A stretch of DNA of 64,000 nucleotides from Tritrichomonas musculus (Eukaryota; Parabasalia; Tritrichomonadida; Tritrichomonadidae). Positions within the stretch are counted from its first letter, which is position 1, and each line of letters starts with the position of its first letter. The stretch is from assembly GCA_039105265.1 (NCBI GenBank), contig JAPFFF010000047.1, forward strand, positions 372,001-436,000. The letters are read 5' to 3'. Positions 35,150 through 44,700 of the stretch are shown piece by piece. The notes under the pieces are model-generated. The model saw only the letters and a program-made list of their open reading frames with translations, had not been told where the DNA came from and searched no databases. The translations under genes were made by a program, and so were the position numbers.

Positions 35150-35720
35150 GACTCTCAATTTCTTGGCCGGACAATTATCTATTCAATTTCTTGGTCGGAC
35201 AATTACCTATTCAATTTCTTGGTCGTACAAATATCTATTCAATTTCTTGGCCGGACAAATATCTATTCAAATTCTTGGTCGGGCAAATATCTATTCAATT
35301 ATCTGGTCGGGCAAATATCTATTCAATTATCTGGTCGGACAAATATCTATTCAATTATCTGGTCGGACAAATATCTATTCAATTTCTTGGCCGGACAAAT
35401 ATCTATTCAATTTCTTGGTCGGGCAAATATCTATTCAATTTCTTGGTCGGACAAATATCTATTCAATTTCTTGGTCGGACAAATATCTATTCAATAAGTT
35501 CAACGGCCAGATTGACTCTCAATTTCTTGGTCGGACAAATACCTATTCAATAAGTTCAACGGCCAGATTGACTCTCAATTTCTTGGCCGGGCAAATATCA
35601 ATTCAAAAAGCTCAATGACCAGATTGACTCTCAATTTCTTGGCCGGGCAAATATCAATTCAAAAAGCTCAATGACCAGATTGACTCTCAATTTCTTGGCC
35701 GGGCAAATACCTTCTCAAAA
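35150..35720 (+). repeat. 28-bp tandem repeat array
   Basis: Unit TTCTTGGTCGGACAAATATC followed by TATTCAAT, about 16 copies with TTCTTGGCCGG and TATCTGGTCGG variants, ending in longer units that include CTCAATGACCAGATTGACTC. Because 28 is not a multiple of three the frame rotates from unit to unit. Confidence 0.75.
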
Positions 35721-35771
35721 AGCTTCCCGGCTTGCTGTGCAAGACTAGGGCTTTGCCCCCGGTAAGTTGTC

Positions 35772-35850
35772 AAAAAAGTAAGAATTTCTGCCCCCTCAAA
35801 AAGTGGATAAGGCAAGGTTAACGGCTTCTTCAGCTCATCACTTCATTTAT
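35772..35850 (+). promoter_or_regulatory. Class A promoter module
   Basis: AAAAAAGTAAGAATTTCTGC, CCCCTCAAAAAGTGGATAAG, GCAAGGTTAACGGCTTCTTC, AGCTCATCACTTCATTT before the ATG at 35856. Essentially the same as 34458-34535. Confidence 0.65.
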
Positions 35851-35855
35851 TTAAA

Positions 35856-36104
35856 ATGAACACTCAAGCACCATACAAACATTGGTATCCAAATGCTAAA
35901 AGCCTTGTTCGTAGAGGAATCTTCACACCGCAAGAAGCATTACGTTCTGCAAAGATTTATGCTAAGCAATCACTCGACATGGTCAACGAGCTCATACGAG
36001 AAAATTGGGATCAAAAAGAGCTTTATTTAGATTCCTTCGAATTAGCTCAAAAGAGATTCTTCTCTATATTAGAGCTTGAAGCAAAGAATCATCAATTTCC
36101 TTAA
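35856..36104 (+). CDS. Small element protein, cassette 3, 82 aa
   Basis: The ATG follows the class A initiator with ATTTAAA between. It begins with aromatic and Pro residues (A-P-Y-K-H-W-Y-P-N-A), followed by three helices with T-P-Q-E-A-L-R-S-A and an aromatic F-F-S-I-L-E-L-E. The stop TAATAAACATTTC opens the shared 3' module. Unrelated in sequence to the other cassette genes. Function unknown. Confidence 0.55.
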   Translation: MNTQAPYKHWYPNAKSLVRRGIFTPQEALRSAKIYAKQSLDMVNELIRENWDQKELYLDSFELAQKRFFSILELEAKNHQFP

Positions 36105-36219
36105 TAAACATTTCTTTTTTTTAATTCTTTTTTTTATTTTTTTTTCTTTTTAGTCTTTTAATCTATTTGACAGCTTAGCTGGCCCCTCACATAGTGAGTG
36201 ACAGCTTTAAGAGAAGGCT

Positions 36220-36990
36220 ATGAATTGTTTGATAGAGTCGACTCAAAAAGTTCATACTCGGCCAAATAGCCTCTCAAAAAGTTCATAGGCGACCAGATAT
36301 AGATTCTTGCTTTATAGCTGAGTATCTAATGCTAAAATGAACAATGACCAGATTGGCCTTTAAAAAGTTCATAAGCGGCCAGATAGCCTCTCAAAAAGTT
36401 CATAGGCGACCAGATAGACTCTCAAAAAGTCGACTGCTATAGATTTCAGCCTAGTATAAAGCTCATATAGAGCATAGGCTCGATTTCTTAGTAGGGCCAT
36501 ATACCTATTCAATTATCTGGTCGGCCAGATAGGCTCTCAATTTCTTGGTCGGCCAAGATACCTATTCAAATTCTTGGTCGGACAGATACCTTCTCAATTT
36601 CTTGGTCGGACAGATAGGCTCTCAATTTCTTGGTCGGACAAGTAAGCTCTCAATCTCTTGGTCGTCCAGATAGGCTCTCAATTTCTTGGTCGGACAAACA
36701 GGCTCTCAATTTCTTGGTCGGCCATATATCTATTCAATTATCTGGCTGGACAAATATCTATTCAATTATCTGGCCAGACAAGTAAGCTCTCAAAAAGTTC
36801 AAAGGACAGATATCTATTCAATTTCTTAAATAGCTAAATTACCTCTCACTCCCTTCAGGAGGGCCAGCTAAGCTGTCAATCTCTTGGCCGGACAGATACC
36901 TATTGAATTATCTGGCCGGACAAACAAGCTCTCAAAAAGTTCGGTGACCTTATATCTATTCAAAAAGTCGTTTCTGGCCGATAAATGGAG
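36220..36990 (+). repeat. Degenerate tandem repeats at the element's right end
   Basis: CTCAAAAAGTTCATAGGCGA-type units (about 36245-36430) pass into CTCAATTTCTTGGTCGGACA-type units (about 36500-36960). They are older, diverged relatives of the 28-bp array. No gene is visible; it looks like a cassette that has lost its gene, or subterminal repeats. Confidence 0.6.
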
Positions 36991-36995
36991 GGATG

Positions 36996-37023
36996 TTTTA
37001 ACGGACCCGAAGGGACGTTAAAA
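36996..37023. other. Perfect hairpin near the right end of the element
   Basis: TTTTAACG (36996-37003) pairs with CGTTAAAA (37016-37023); inside, CCC and GGG pair around GAA. It is the last G+C-rich sequence before AT-rich host-type DNA, so it marks or lies close to the terminus. Confidence 0.6.
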
Positions 37024-37555
37024 AATCACGCAATTTATATATACTACTCATGATAATTATTGCTATAAAATAATTAAATATGTTTTTTTTTTTTTTTTTT
37101 TTTGGTTCTTATATTATTTATTGGTTATATATTTTTACATTAAGTGTTTATTTAATGCTCACAATGCATGAAAGTGCTTAAAATATTGTTTAAAACAAAC
37201 AATCTTCTGAAAAGTTTAATAATTTGTTCATCCAAATTCCCATTTCAATTTTTTCAATACTTTCTAATTTTTTCAAAAGATTATTTTTTATCGTTTTATC
37301 AGACAAAATCAAAAAATTCAAATATAAATCAAAATATAAAAATACTCAACATTTATAAAGAAATGTTATTTAACAATCATTAATTCAAATTTAAATATAT
37401 GCTTTCAATTTTAATGTTTTCATTTAAAAATTCAACTTTTTGAATAAAACGTAGATAATAAAAAAAATTTGAAATTTAAAAAAGTTAAAATTTTAATTAG
37501 AATTTTGTTTGCCTATTAAAAAAAAAAATGATTGTACTAATTTCATTTGATTATA

Positions 37556-38188
37556 ATGCAAACAACAATGCCTTACTGTTCTATCCAAAACGAAGCATCA
37601 ACCAACATTTTAAATGATTTTGAAAAGGACAACAACAAGGTTAAAGAAAACGATCAAAGCCATAAATCAATTATTTATCAGATTAAAATATCTTATCATT
37701 TTATGAAATGCCCCTTTTATACATTTTCGAAAGATGGTAATATTTTATATACAGCAAAGCACCTATACAATGAAATTTTTATTGGAAAAGGAAACGAGGT
37801 TCATATAAGTAAAGATACATCTAATCGAATTGGACAAATATTGCAAGAACATCGTTTAAATTCAATCTTGGCAGATGGAAAGCGTTTTAAATTGAAATAT
37901 GTTGAATCAGGAAAGCCAAATCATTTTTCTCTTTCAGTTAATTTTCCTAATAAAGGTAAAGAAGTCACATGGCGACCCAAAAAGTATGATCTTAAAAAAA
38001 ATCCCAAGAAATCTAAAAGAGATTGCTCGTTGGAAAATTCAAAAGGACAAACTGTTTTAAGTTTAAAGAAAAAATCAAATCATTTATTTGAAATTGATAC
38101 ACTTCAATCAATTGATCCATTGATGATATTTGTAATTGGTATATCAGGAATTATTGGGCCTCATGATGAGCCATTTGGAGGATTTTAA
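37556..38188 (+). CDS. Tubby-like C-terminal domain protein, 210 aa
   Basis: The ATG at 37556 is preceded by ATTTCATTTGATTATA, an initiator-type sequence. After a 45-residue polar start the chain alternates strands, with S-K-D-G-N-I-L-Y-T-A, an N-R-I-G-Q-I-L-Q-E block, a Lys-rich loop and, at the end, a hydrophobic helix I-D-P-L-M-I-F-V-I-G-I-S-G-I. A strand barrel closed by a C-terminal hydrophobic helix after D-P-L is the Tubby/LURP-like layout, and trichomonads carry many such proteins. Tubby folds bind phosphoinositides. Family assignment is moderate. The first host gene beyond the element. Confidence 0.55.
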   Translation: MQTTMPYCSIQNEASTNILNDFEKDNNKVKENDQSHKSIIYQIKISYHFMKCPFYTFSKDGNILYTAKHLYNEIFIGKGNEVHISKDTSNRIGQILQEHRLNSILADGKRFKLKYVESGKPNHFSLSVNFPNKGKEVTWRPKKYDLKKNPKKSKRDCSLENSKGQTVLSLKKKSNHLFEIDTLQSIDPLMIFVIGISGIIGPHDEPFGGF

Positions 38189-38261
38189 ATTATGTATTAT
38201 AAATAAAAATTTTAAAAATATTTTAATATTTCAAATTTTATTTTCTTTTATTTAGTAAGTT

Positions 38262-41200
38262 TTAAATTAATGAAAATTCATTAATTTGTAAACCTTCATA
38301 AAACATTTCATTTATATTTCTCAAACAACAGCTTGTAACTCTCTTATCCTTAAAACTAGATTTTTCAATACTTATTCGGCCAAATAAAATTGAGTACGGA
38401 GGTTTGTAAATCTTCTTTTCAATTGTATGAATAATTTCTTTAATGGTTTCAATTAATTTACTTTTGTTATTTTTGACAGCAAAATCAAATAATTCACTCG
38501 GATCACTAAAAACTGTTCCTGGTGAAGATTGAAAATTATTATCATTAAAAATCTTGTCATTTTCTTGATCAAGCTGAGACTGATTAAACAAAGGAAATTC
38601 CAAAATGAATTTACAAAGATATGAGAAATCATTTTCATTCAAATGGAATTGAAACTTATATGAATTTGAATTAAGCTTTGAAAAAGTTTTATTGAAATAA
38701 AAAATTGCTTTTTCAATATCTTCTTTTTCAATGAAAAAATCAGTTAGTTTGAGATTAGTGAAGCAAATGATGAACATCTTAGAAATGTCAAGTCTTTTGT
38801 CATGATATTTTTTATGACGATAGATTAACGGTTCACTTTCATGTTGAGATGCATTGATATAAAATTCAATAGCCTCCTCAATTTTATTTTGTCTCTCTTT
38901 GAGATAGCCAAGATTAAACTCAGCGAGAGCGAAATTATGCTTTGAAGCTTTCACAAACATGTATTCGGCGTTTTCAACATTATTCAAGTAAAACAGATTG
39001 ATTAAACCAAAGTTGTTCTGTCCGAAAGGATACTCTGCGAAAGCTGCCTCCTTTATGAATTTATTGGCTTTATCAACATCATTATAGAAAGTCAAATAAA
39101 TCAATCCCAAGTCGTTATAAGAACGATACAGGTAAGGATTAAGTGAAGTGACAAATGATGTTTGATATGGGATTTCAATATTTTTAGAGAAGTAATAAAT
39201 GGCTTTATTTAAATTGACTGGAATTGAATCTCCAGTTGAATACAAATCAGCCAAATGGAAGAATGAAATCGGATTTTTTTGATAAGATGCAAATTCATAA
39301 TAATGAATTGCTGTTTTAATATCTTTCTCGACAAAATAGCCTTTTCGATAAAGATGACCCAAATTCACAAATGCATGAGAATTATATGAACGTGCTGCCA
39401 ATTCATAATATTCTTTTGCTTTTGAATAATCTTTATTTACACCATAGCCGTTTCTATAAAGATCACCTAAATTTATCATTGCATTTGAATTCTTTAGTTT
39501 TGCTGCTGATTCATAATAATTTTTAGCTTTCAGGTAATCTTGTTCAACACCAATTCCTTTGCAATACATGATACCAAGAAACAGAAATCCTAAAGGATTC
39601 TCTCTTTTAGCCAATATTTCATAGTAATATTTAGCTTTCAAGCCATCTTTTGGCGTTCCTAAACCGTTGCAATAAATAGTTGCTAGATATAAAAGTGCCG
39701 GATCATCTGAACTTGATTCAAAATACTTTCTAGCCTTTACAAAATCTTGATCAACACCGAAACCTCTAAAATAAAAATACCCCAAGAATAAGTTTGCATT
39801 GAGATTGTTCATGTTAGCTGCTTTTTCAATATATTCTTTACTTTTAACATAATTTTTTTCAAGATAATAAATTGCACCTAAATTTAAATAAGAATCTGAA
39901 TTATTACATTTTGTTCCTAGTTCATAATATTTCTTAGCAAGTGAATAATCTTGATCAACACCGAGACCATATTTATAAAGAGAACCTAAATTATTCATTG
40001 ATGTAGAATTTCCCAATTTTACAGCTTTTTCATATAATTCTTTAGCTTTTAGAAAGTCTTGTTTAACACCGAAACCTTTTCTGTAAAAATCACCCAAATT
40101 ATTCAATGCGATTGGATTATTATCTTGATTAATGGCCAATTGATAATAATAAATTGCTTTTTCATAATTCTTCTCAACACCTAGGCCATCGGCATAAAGA
40201 TTTGCCAAGTAAGCAAAAGCTTTAGAATTTTTATAAGAAGCAGCCTTTTCATAATATTTTTTGGCCTTTAAATAATCCTTATTGACACCAAAACCATTTA
40301 AATAGCAAAATCCTAAGTTTAAATAAGCACAAACATTGTTGAACTTAGAAGAACGTTCAAAATAATTGAAGGCTTTCAAATAATTTTGTTCAACAATAAT
40401 TCCATCAAGATAAAACGTTCCTAAGTTATTTAATGCTTTGTGATTATTCAATTTCGCAGCTGATTCGAGATAATAAAGAGTACGGTTATTATCTTGTTTG
40501 ACTCCTTGTCCATTAAAATAAAGTGAGGCCAAATTCACCATTGAATCTGAGTTGTTCATTTGGATCGCTTTTTCATAATATTTCAATGCTTTATTATAAT
40601 TTTTTTCAATATGATAAATTTCGCCTAAATGATTAATTGCTGGTGAATAACCAAGATTTGAACTTCGCTCATAATAATGTTTAGCCATTTCTAAATTCGG
40701 TGAAACACCTAGACCATTTTGATAAATTTCTCCTAAATGATTTATGCATTCAGAATCATTCATGCTTGCTCCCAATTCAAAGTAATACTTGGCCTTTATG
40801 AAATCTCTCTGAATTCTATCACCTGTCAAATAAAGAGCGCCCAAATTACAAATAGCATCAATATTATCCAATTGCGCAGATAATTCGTAATATTTAATTG
40901 CAATTTGAATGTTCGGTTGGACACCAAGACCTCTTGAATAAAGATAACCTAATTTAAGCAAAGCTTTAGAATTGTTTTGCTGCGAAGCAAGTTCATAACA
41001 TTCTCTAGCTTTAGTGAAGTCTTGCCGAACACAAAGGCCATCTTCATACATGTGTCCAAGATTACAAAGACCATCAGAAAAATTTAAATTAGCTGACAAT
41101 TCAAAATAATTCTTTGCTTTCATATAATCTTTTGAAACGCCAAGACCTTCTAGGTACATTACACCCAAATTGCATAAAGCATTAGGATTATTTTGATTTG

Positions 41201-43412
41201 CAGCTAACTCGAAATAATGTATAGCTTTTGAATAATTTATTGGGATATCAAGGCCAGCTTTATAAATGTTTCCCAAATAATTAAATGATTCAGAATCATT
41301 TTGTTCTGCAGCCAATTCAAAATAATGTCTAGCTTTTGAATAATCCCTCTGAATTCCTTTACCATAAAAGTAAATGACACCGAGATTATATAATGAATTC
41401 TTATCATTTTGTTCTGCAGCTAATTCATAATAATATCTAGCTTTTGAATAATCTCTTTGAATTCCTTTACCATTAAAGTAAATGACACCGAGATTATATA
41501 ATGAATTCTTATCATTTTGTTCTGCAGCTAATTCATAATAATATCTCGCTTTATTATAATCAATATCAACGCCATTGCCATTAAAGTAAAGATTACCTAA
41601 AAAATAGAAAGCTTTTGGATTATTAAATGACGCTGCAATTTCAAAGTATTTTTTGGCAGTCAAATAATCATTATCATTGAAGTAAAAGTTGCCCAGATTT
41701 ATGTAAAACAAAGGAATGTCACCTTTTTCCTTCAGAGAATAAATGTATTGAAAATAGAATACATTTTCAATAAACAATGTCATGTCTTTATGATGACTCG
41801 ATTGAAAAAGGATGCTTTCGTAAATAAACTGAACAACTTGTGGCTTGTTTATCTTATCCAAGTCTTTCAATAAACATTGTTCAAAATAATGGAAAGAGTT
41901 TATTTCGTTATTTATCTTTTCCACTATTTGATTCTTCGTTATTCTTTGGTTAGGATCAATTTTAATACAAGATCTAATCAAATCAGAAATGTTCTTTGAG
42001 ATGTGATTTGGAATCATCAAATTGATTTCACTTTTTCCATCCAAGAAACTCAAATCCAAATCTTTAATTTTTTCTCTAACAATTAAAAAATAAATAACAA
42101 AACCAAAGGAATAAATGTCAGCAGGATATGAAACATAACCGCCTTGATTCTGTTCTGGAGATGAATAAATAGGTGATCCAATGTTATTTGTGATTTCTTC
42201 ATTAGGAACTTTTTCACTTGGATTCAATGGATGACGAATTGTTTCAAAGTCAGAAATGTAAAAAATTTTATCATGATCAATCAGAATATTCGCTGGTTTA
42301 AGATCACGATGGATGAGACAATTATCTTGCAAATAATTAATTCCTTGAAATATTCGGCTAATTGTCGTTAGCATGCAAAGCTCATCAATCTCATCATCAT
42401 AAAAAGAAAGAGAGCCTTTGCTCATGAATCTATATATGAAACCGGTTGTTTTCTCATTCTCAGTCATGAATCCATAAAACTTGGCCATGTATCTGCTCGA
42501 GTAATTCTTACAAAAGTCGATTTCATGAAGAGTTTGTCGATCTTCCTTCTGAAGTTTCTTCATCATGAAAACTTGAAGAGTTTCATAATGAATTGCTAAG
42601 TAAAAAAGCGCTTTTTCATTGCTGTATATTTGTCTTAATTTAATGAATTCTTTTTCATTGAATTCTTGATGGTTGATTTGACAATTGCTATTGTCAAATT
42701 CACTGATTAGCATCATGAATTGGTCATTAAAAGTATTGAAATCTTTACTACTTTTTGAGAACAAAAAATCTACCATTTTTTTCTTTGTTTCTTCTTCTTT
42801 TAATATTGATTCTTCGTTGAAAAAGAAAAACGATTGATCTTTGAAATAGTTAGTAGGACAAAAGTGACGCCTGATAAGAAATCCAGCAATTGTTGGCAAC
42901 GTTATTTCAACAAATCTATTTTGAATGATTTCTTGAACAAAACTTTCACAAAATTTGCAGGTTTCATCAATAATGGATATATCATCATATTTTAAATTGC
43001 CTTTTTTGTTGTTGACATTAATAATGCTGAGATGCTGCTTTTTGAGTGTTTCAATAATATGAGTAATTAAAGATATATTTATTTGTTCAATAATGATGCA
43101 TTCTTTTTCTATACAAATTATTGTATTTATTAAGTGTGAATTGTAATTAATTTTATCATTTTGAATAAGAATTTCATCATTAAAATTAATATCTCTAAAT
43201 TGATAAGTAATAAATTTATAATTCTTTAGATAATCAAGAAGATAATTCTGTATGTATGCTTTGTTATCATTACTTTGCTCTTCAGCATTCATTAGAACTT
43301 TTAAATAGAAAAATTTGATATTAGAATATATTTTTTGAATCGTCTTATTTTGATAATTACCCATCAATAACTTGTATGGTTCTGGTATATCTTGAAAAAG
43401 CATTGCTTGCAT
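38262..43412 (-). CDS. Giant protein kinase with about 27 Sel1 repeats, 1716 aa
   Basis: Host signalling protein of a family strongly expanded in trichomonads. Residues 1-260 are a helical leader. The kinase domain is about 265-510, with catalytic loop H-R-D-L-K-P-A-N-I-L near 364-373, D-F-E where D-F-G is usual, and S-P-E with D-I-Y-S-F-G-F. From about 565 to 1480 run about 27 Sel1-like repeats (L-G-x-x-Y-x-x-G-x-G-V, then K-A-x-x-Y-Y-E-L-A), a solenoid for protein binding. Repeats 3 and 4 are almost identical in DNA, showing recent growth. The altered D-F-E may weaken metal binding. It starts M-Q-A-M; the second Met is also possible. Confidence 0.9.
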   Translation of the reverse strand: MQAMLFQDIPEPYKLLMGNYQNKTIQKIYSNIKFFYLKVLMNAEEQSNDNKAYIQNYLLDYLKNYKFITYQFRDINFNDEILIQNDKINYNSHLINTIICIEKECIIIEQINISLITHIIETLKKQHLSIINVNNKKGNLKYDDISIIDETCKFCESFVQEIIQNRFVEITLPTIAGFLIRRHFCPTNYFKDQSFFFFNEESILKEEETKKKMVDFLFSKSSKDFNTFNDQFMMLISEFDNSNCQINHQEFNEKEFIKLRQIYSNEKALFYLAIHYETLQVFMMKKLQKEDRQTLHEIDFCKNYSSRYMAKFYGFMTENEKTTGFIYRFMSKGSLSFYDDEIDELCMLTTISRIFQGINYLQDNCLIHRDLKPANILIDHDKIFYISDFETIRHPLNPSEKVPNEEITNNIGSPIYSSPEQNQGGYVSYPADIYSFGFVIYFLIVREKIKDLDLSFLDGKSEINLMIPNHISKNISDLIRSCIKIDPNQRITKNQIVEKINNEINSFHYFEQCLLKDLDKINKPQVVQFIYESILFQSSHHKDMTLFIENVFYFQYIYSLKEKGDIPLFYINLGNFYFNDNDYLTAKKYFEIAASFNNPKAFYFLGNLYFNGNGVDIDYNKARYYYELAAEQNDKNSLYNLGVIYFNGKGIQRDYSKARYYYELAAEQNDKNSLYNLGVIYFYGKGIQRDYSKARHYFELAAEQNDSESFNYLGNIYKAGLDIPINYSKAIHYFELAANQNNPNALCNLGVMYLEGLGVSKDYMKAKNYFELSANLNFSDGLCNLGHMYEDGLCVRQDFTKARECYELASQQNNSKALLKLGYLYSRGLGVQPNIQIAIKYYELSAQLDNIDAICNLGALYLTGDRIQRDFIKAKYYFELGASMNDSECINHLGEIYQNGLGVSPNLEMAKHYYERSSNLGYSPAINHLGEIYHIEKNYNKALKYYEKAIQMNNSDSMVNLASLYFNGQGVKQDNNRTLYYLESAAKLNNHKALNNLGTFYLDGIIVEQNYLKAFNYFERSSKFNNVCAYLNLGFCYLNGFGVNKDYLKAKKYYEKAASYKNSKAFAYLANLYADGLGVEKNYEKAIYYYQLAINQDNNPIALNNLGDFYRKGFGVKQDFLKAKELYEKAVKLGNSTSMNNLGSLYKYGLGVDQDYSLAKKYYELGTKCNNSDSYLNLGAIYYLEKNYVKSKEYIEKAANMNNLNANLFLGYFYFRGFGVDQDFVKARKYFESSSDDPALLYLATIYCNGLGTPKDGLKAKYYYEILAKRENPLGFLFLGIMYCKGIGVEQDYLKAKNYYESAAKLKNSNAMINLGDLYRNGYGVNKDYSKAKEYYELAARSYNSHAFVNLGHLYRKGYFVEKDIKTAIHYYEFASYQKNPISFFHLADLYSTGDSIPVNLNKAIYYFSKNIEIPYQTSFVTSLNPYLYRSYNDLGLIYLTFYNDVDKANKFIKEAAFAEYPFGQNNFGLINLFYLNNVENAEYMFVKASKHNFALAEFNLGYLKERQNKIEEAIEFYINASQHESEPLIYRHKKYHDKRLDISKMFIICFTNLKLTDFFIEKEDIEKAIFYFNKTFSKLNSNSYKFQFHLNENDFSYLCKFILEFPLFNQSQLDQENDKIFNDNNFQSSPGTVFSDPSELFDFAVKNNKSKLIETIKEIIHTIEKKIYKPPYSILFGRISIEKSSFKDKRVTSCCLRNINEMFYEGLQINEFSLI

Positions 43413-43691
43413 TCACTTTAAAGCCAAAAAATATCAATTGTTAATAGAATATTAAAAAATTAAGGAAAGGGATGCTATTTGAATAATTTACAATATCTTT
43501 TTACTTCCTTCTGCTTGAAAAAGTTTATATAAATTTTCAATTAAAAATTTTAAAAATATATCATATACCAACTCAAAAATGCTTAAATTAACAAAAAATA
43601 ACAAATATAATTTATATTACTAAGCTTTTATTTAAAATTTTTATTTTTATCTATTATCTATTAACGTAACTTAAAAAATGTATAAATTTTC

Positions 43692-44264
43692 TTATTCATT
43701 TTCATTGTGGCAAATATTAGCATCCATATTTTCATCATTTAAATTCAAATTGGCATATCCACCCTTAAATGAATTACGACCTTTCCTTTTAGCTGATCTG
43801 GTATTCAATTCTTGTTCAGGAAATGGATCTGCTAATTCTAATTGAACATTCATTTGACCAACTGATTTCTTACTCTTGTTAAGATTACTATCAATTTCAT
43901 CTTCAACATTTTCTTTTTTCTTTTTAGATATTTTTTCAAATAATGTAATTGTTTTGCTTTCTTTACTTGATTTCATGCTTGGAAATTGTTCTCTTCTTAT
44001 TATCGTAGAAGCTATGATTGGATCAGCTTGAAGAATGCTTTTCCTTCTGAAAATGAAAAGAATTTTTTTGGTTTGATCTGAAATATTAACTGTGAAATAT
44101 TTATGTGCATCTCCAATATCTTTAGGATCAATGATAAAGTTTTGCTTTTTTTCTTCAGGAATTGTAGTAATACTTACTCGTATCTTATCATTATTGTGGA
44201 TTAGATTGTCATTTAGCTGAAATGAGAGTAAATGTATAGTTAGGCCATATAAATTATCTTGCAT
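43692..44264 (-). CDS. Conserved trichomonad-type protein, possible C2-like domain, 190 aa
   Basis: Residues 1-100 look like a strand sandwich: L-Y-G-L-T-I-H-L-L-S, V-S-I-T-T-I-P-E, then K-K-I-L-F-I-F-R-R-K-S and D-P-I-I-A-S-T. I recall this R-K-S plus D-P-I-I-A-S-T pattern from expanded hypothetical families in trichomonads, but cannot name it; the C2-like fold is inference. Residues 105-190 are polar, Lys/Ser/Asn-rich and disordered. The ATG at 44264 follows a TATAAATG context. No operon-like link to neighbours. Confidence 0.55.
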   Translation of the reverse strand: MQDNLYGLTIHLLSFQLNDNLIHNNDKIRVSITTIPEEKKQNFIIDPKDIGDAHKYFTVNISDQTKKILFIFRRKSILQADPIIASTIIRREQFPSMKSSKESKTITLFEKISKKKKENVEDEIDSNLNKSKKSVGQMNVQLELADPFPEQELNTRSAKRKGRNSFKGGYANLNLNDENMDANICHNENE

Positions 44265-44700
44265 TTATAATAGTGAGCATTTTATAAAGATTACTACTCA
44301 TTGAAATATTTGAAATTAAATTAAAATTTAATGAGCATTTCATAATTAAATTTTAATTTAAAATTTTATTTTATCTTCTAATTGAATTTTTGAATATGTG
44401 AAATCGGTTTCATTGAAAAGCTTAATTTTTTCAATAAACAATTTTATTTTATCCTCTCTTATAAATTCTTCCATATTTCATTGAGAGTTTGGTTTAAAAA
44501 CAAAATGATGCAAATTTAATAAATGATAACTGATTTTTAAGTATGCTTAGTAAATAGACTCCAAAATAAAAAAATAAAGAAAATTATTATAATAATTGCG
44601 AAAAATTCAGTGGAATTCATTGTACACAATCCAAATTAAACCAAAAAAACGATTTGATTTTTAAAATAAAAAAAAAAAAGAATTTTGAATAATCAATTTT

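Larger units (their letters stand above)
1..37050. mobile_element. Large Polinton/Maverick-type virus-like element (right part; left end outside window)
   Basis: The family is assigned from a protein-primed family B DNA polymerase (22098-25457) together with an rve-type integrase (15737-17140), the diagnostic pair for Polintons/Mavericks, plus two superfamily 3 helicases and many small genes on both strands. Trichomonads are known to carry Mavericks in large numbers. At more than 37 kb this copy is longer than the 15-25 kb usual for the group. The right end lies between a hairpin at 36996-37023 and the first host-type sequence near 37.1 kb; the left inverted repeat cannot be seen. Most frames are open, which suggests a fairly young insertion, but about two loci look broken. 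No major capsid, packaging ATPase or protease gene was recognised here. Confidence 0.85.

Noticed and set aside
34934-35618. Three overlapping plus-strand frames in the 28-bp repeats
   Set aside because: Rotating frames of a stop-free repeat; none has an ATG in promoter context.
33160-35720. CRISPR-like arrays
   Set aside because: Units follow each other without unique spacers and the genome is eukaryotic.
1-37050. Whole window as a free giant-virus genome
   Set aside because: The right 27 kb are ordinary trichomonad genes with a tRNA and host transposons, so the element is inserted in a host chromosome.
37168-37383. 71-codon plus-strand frame just beyond the element
   Set aside because: Composition is that of plain AT-rich DNA (Lys, Asn, Ile, Phe); no family, no initiator sequence.
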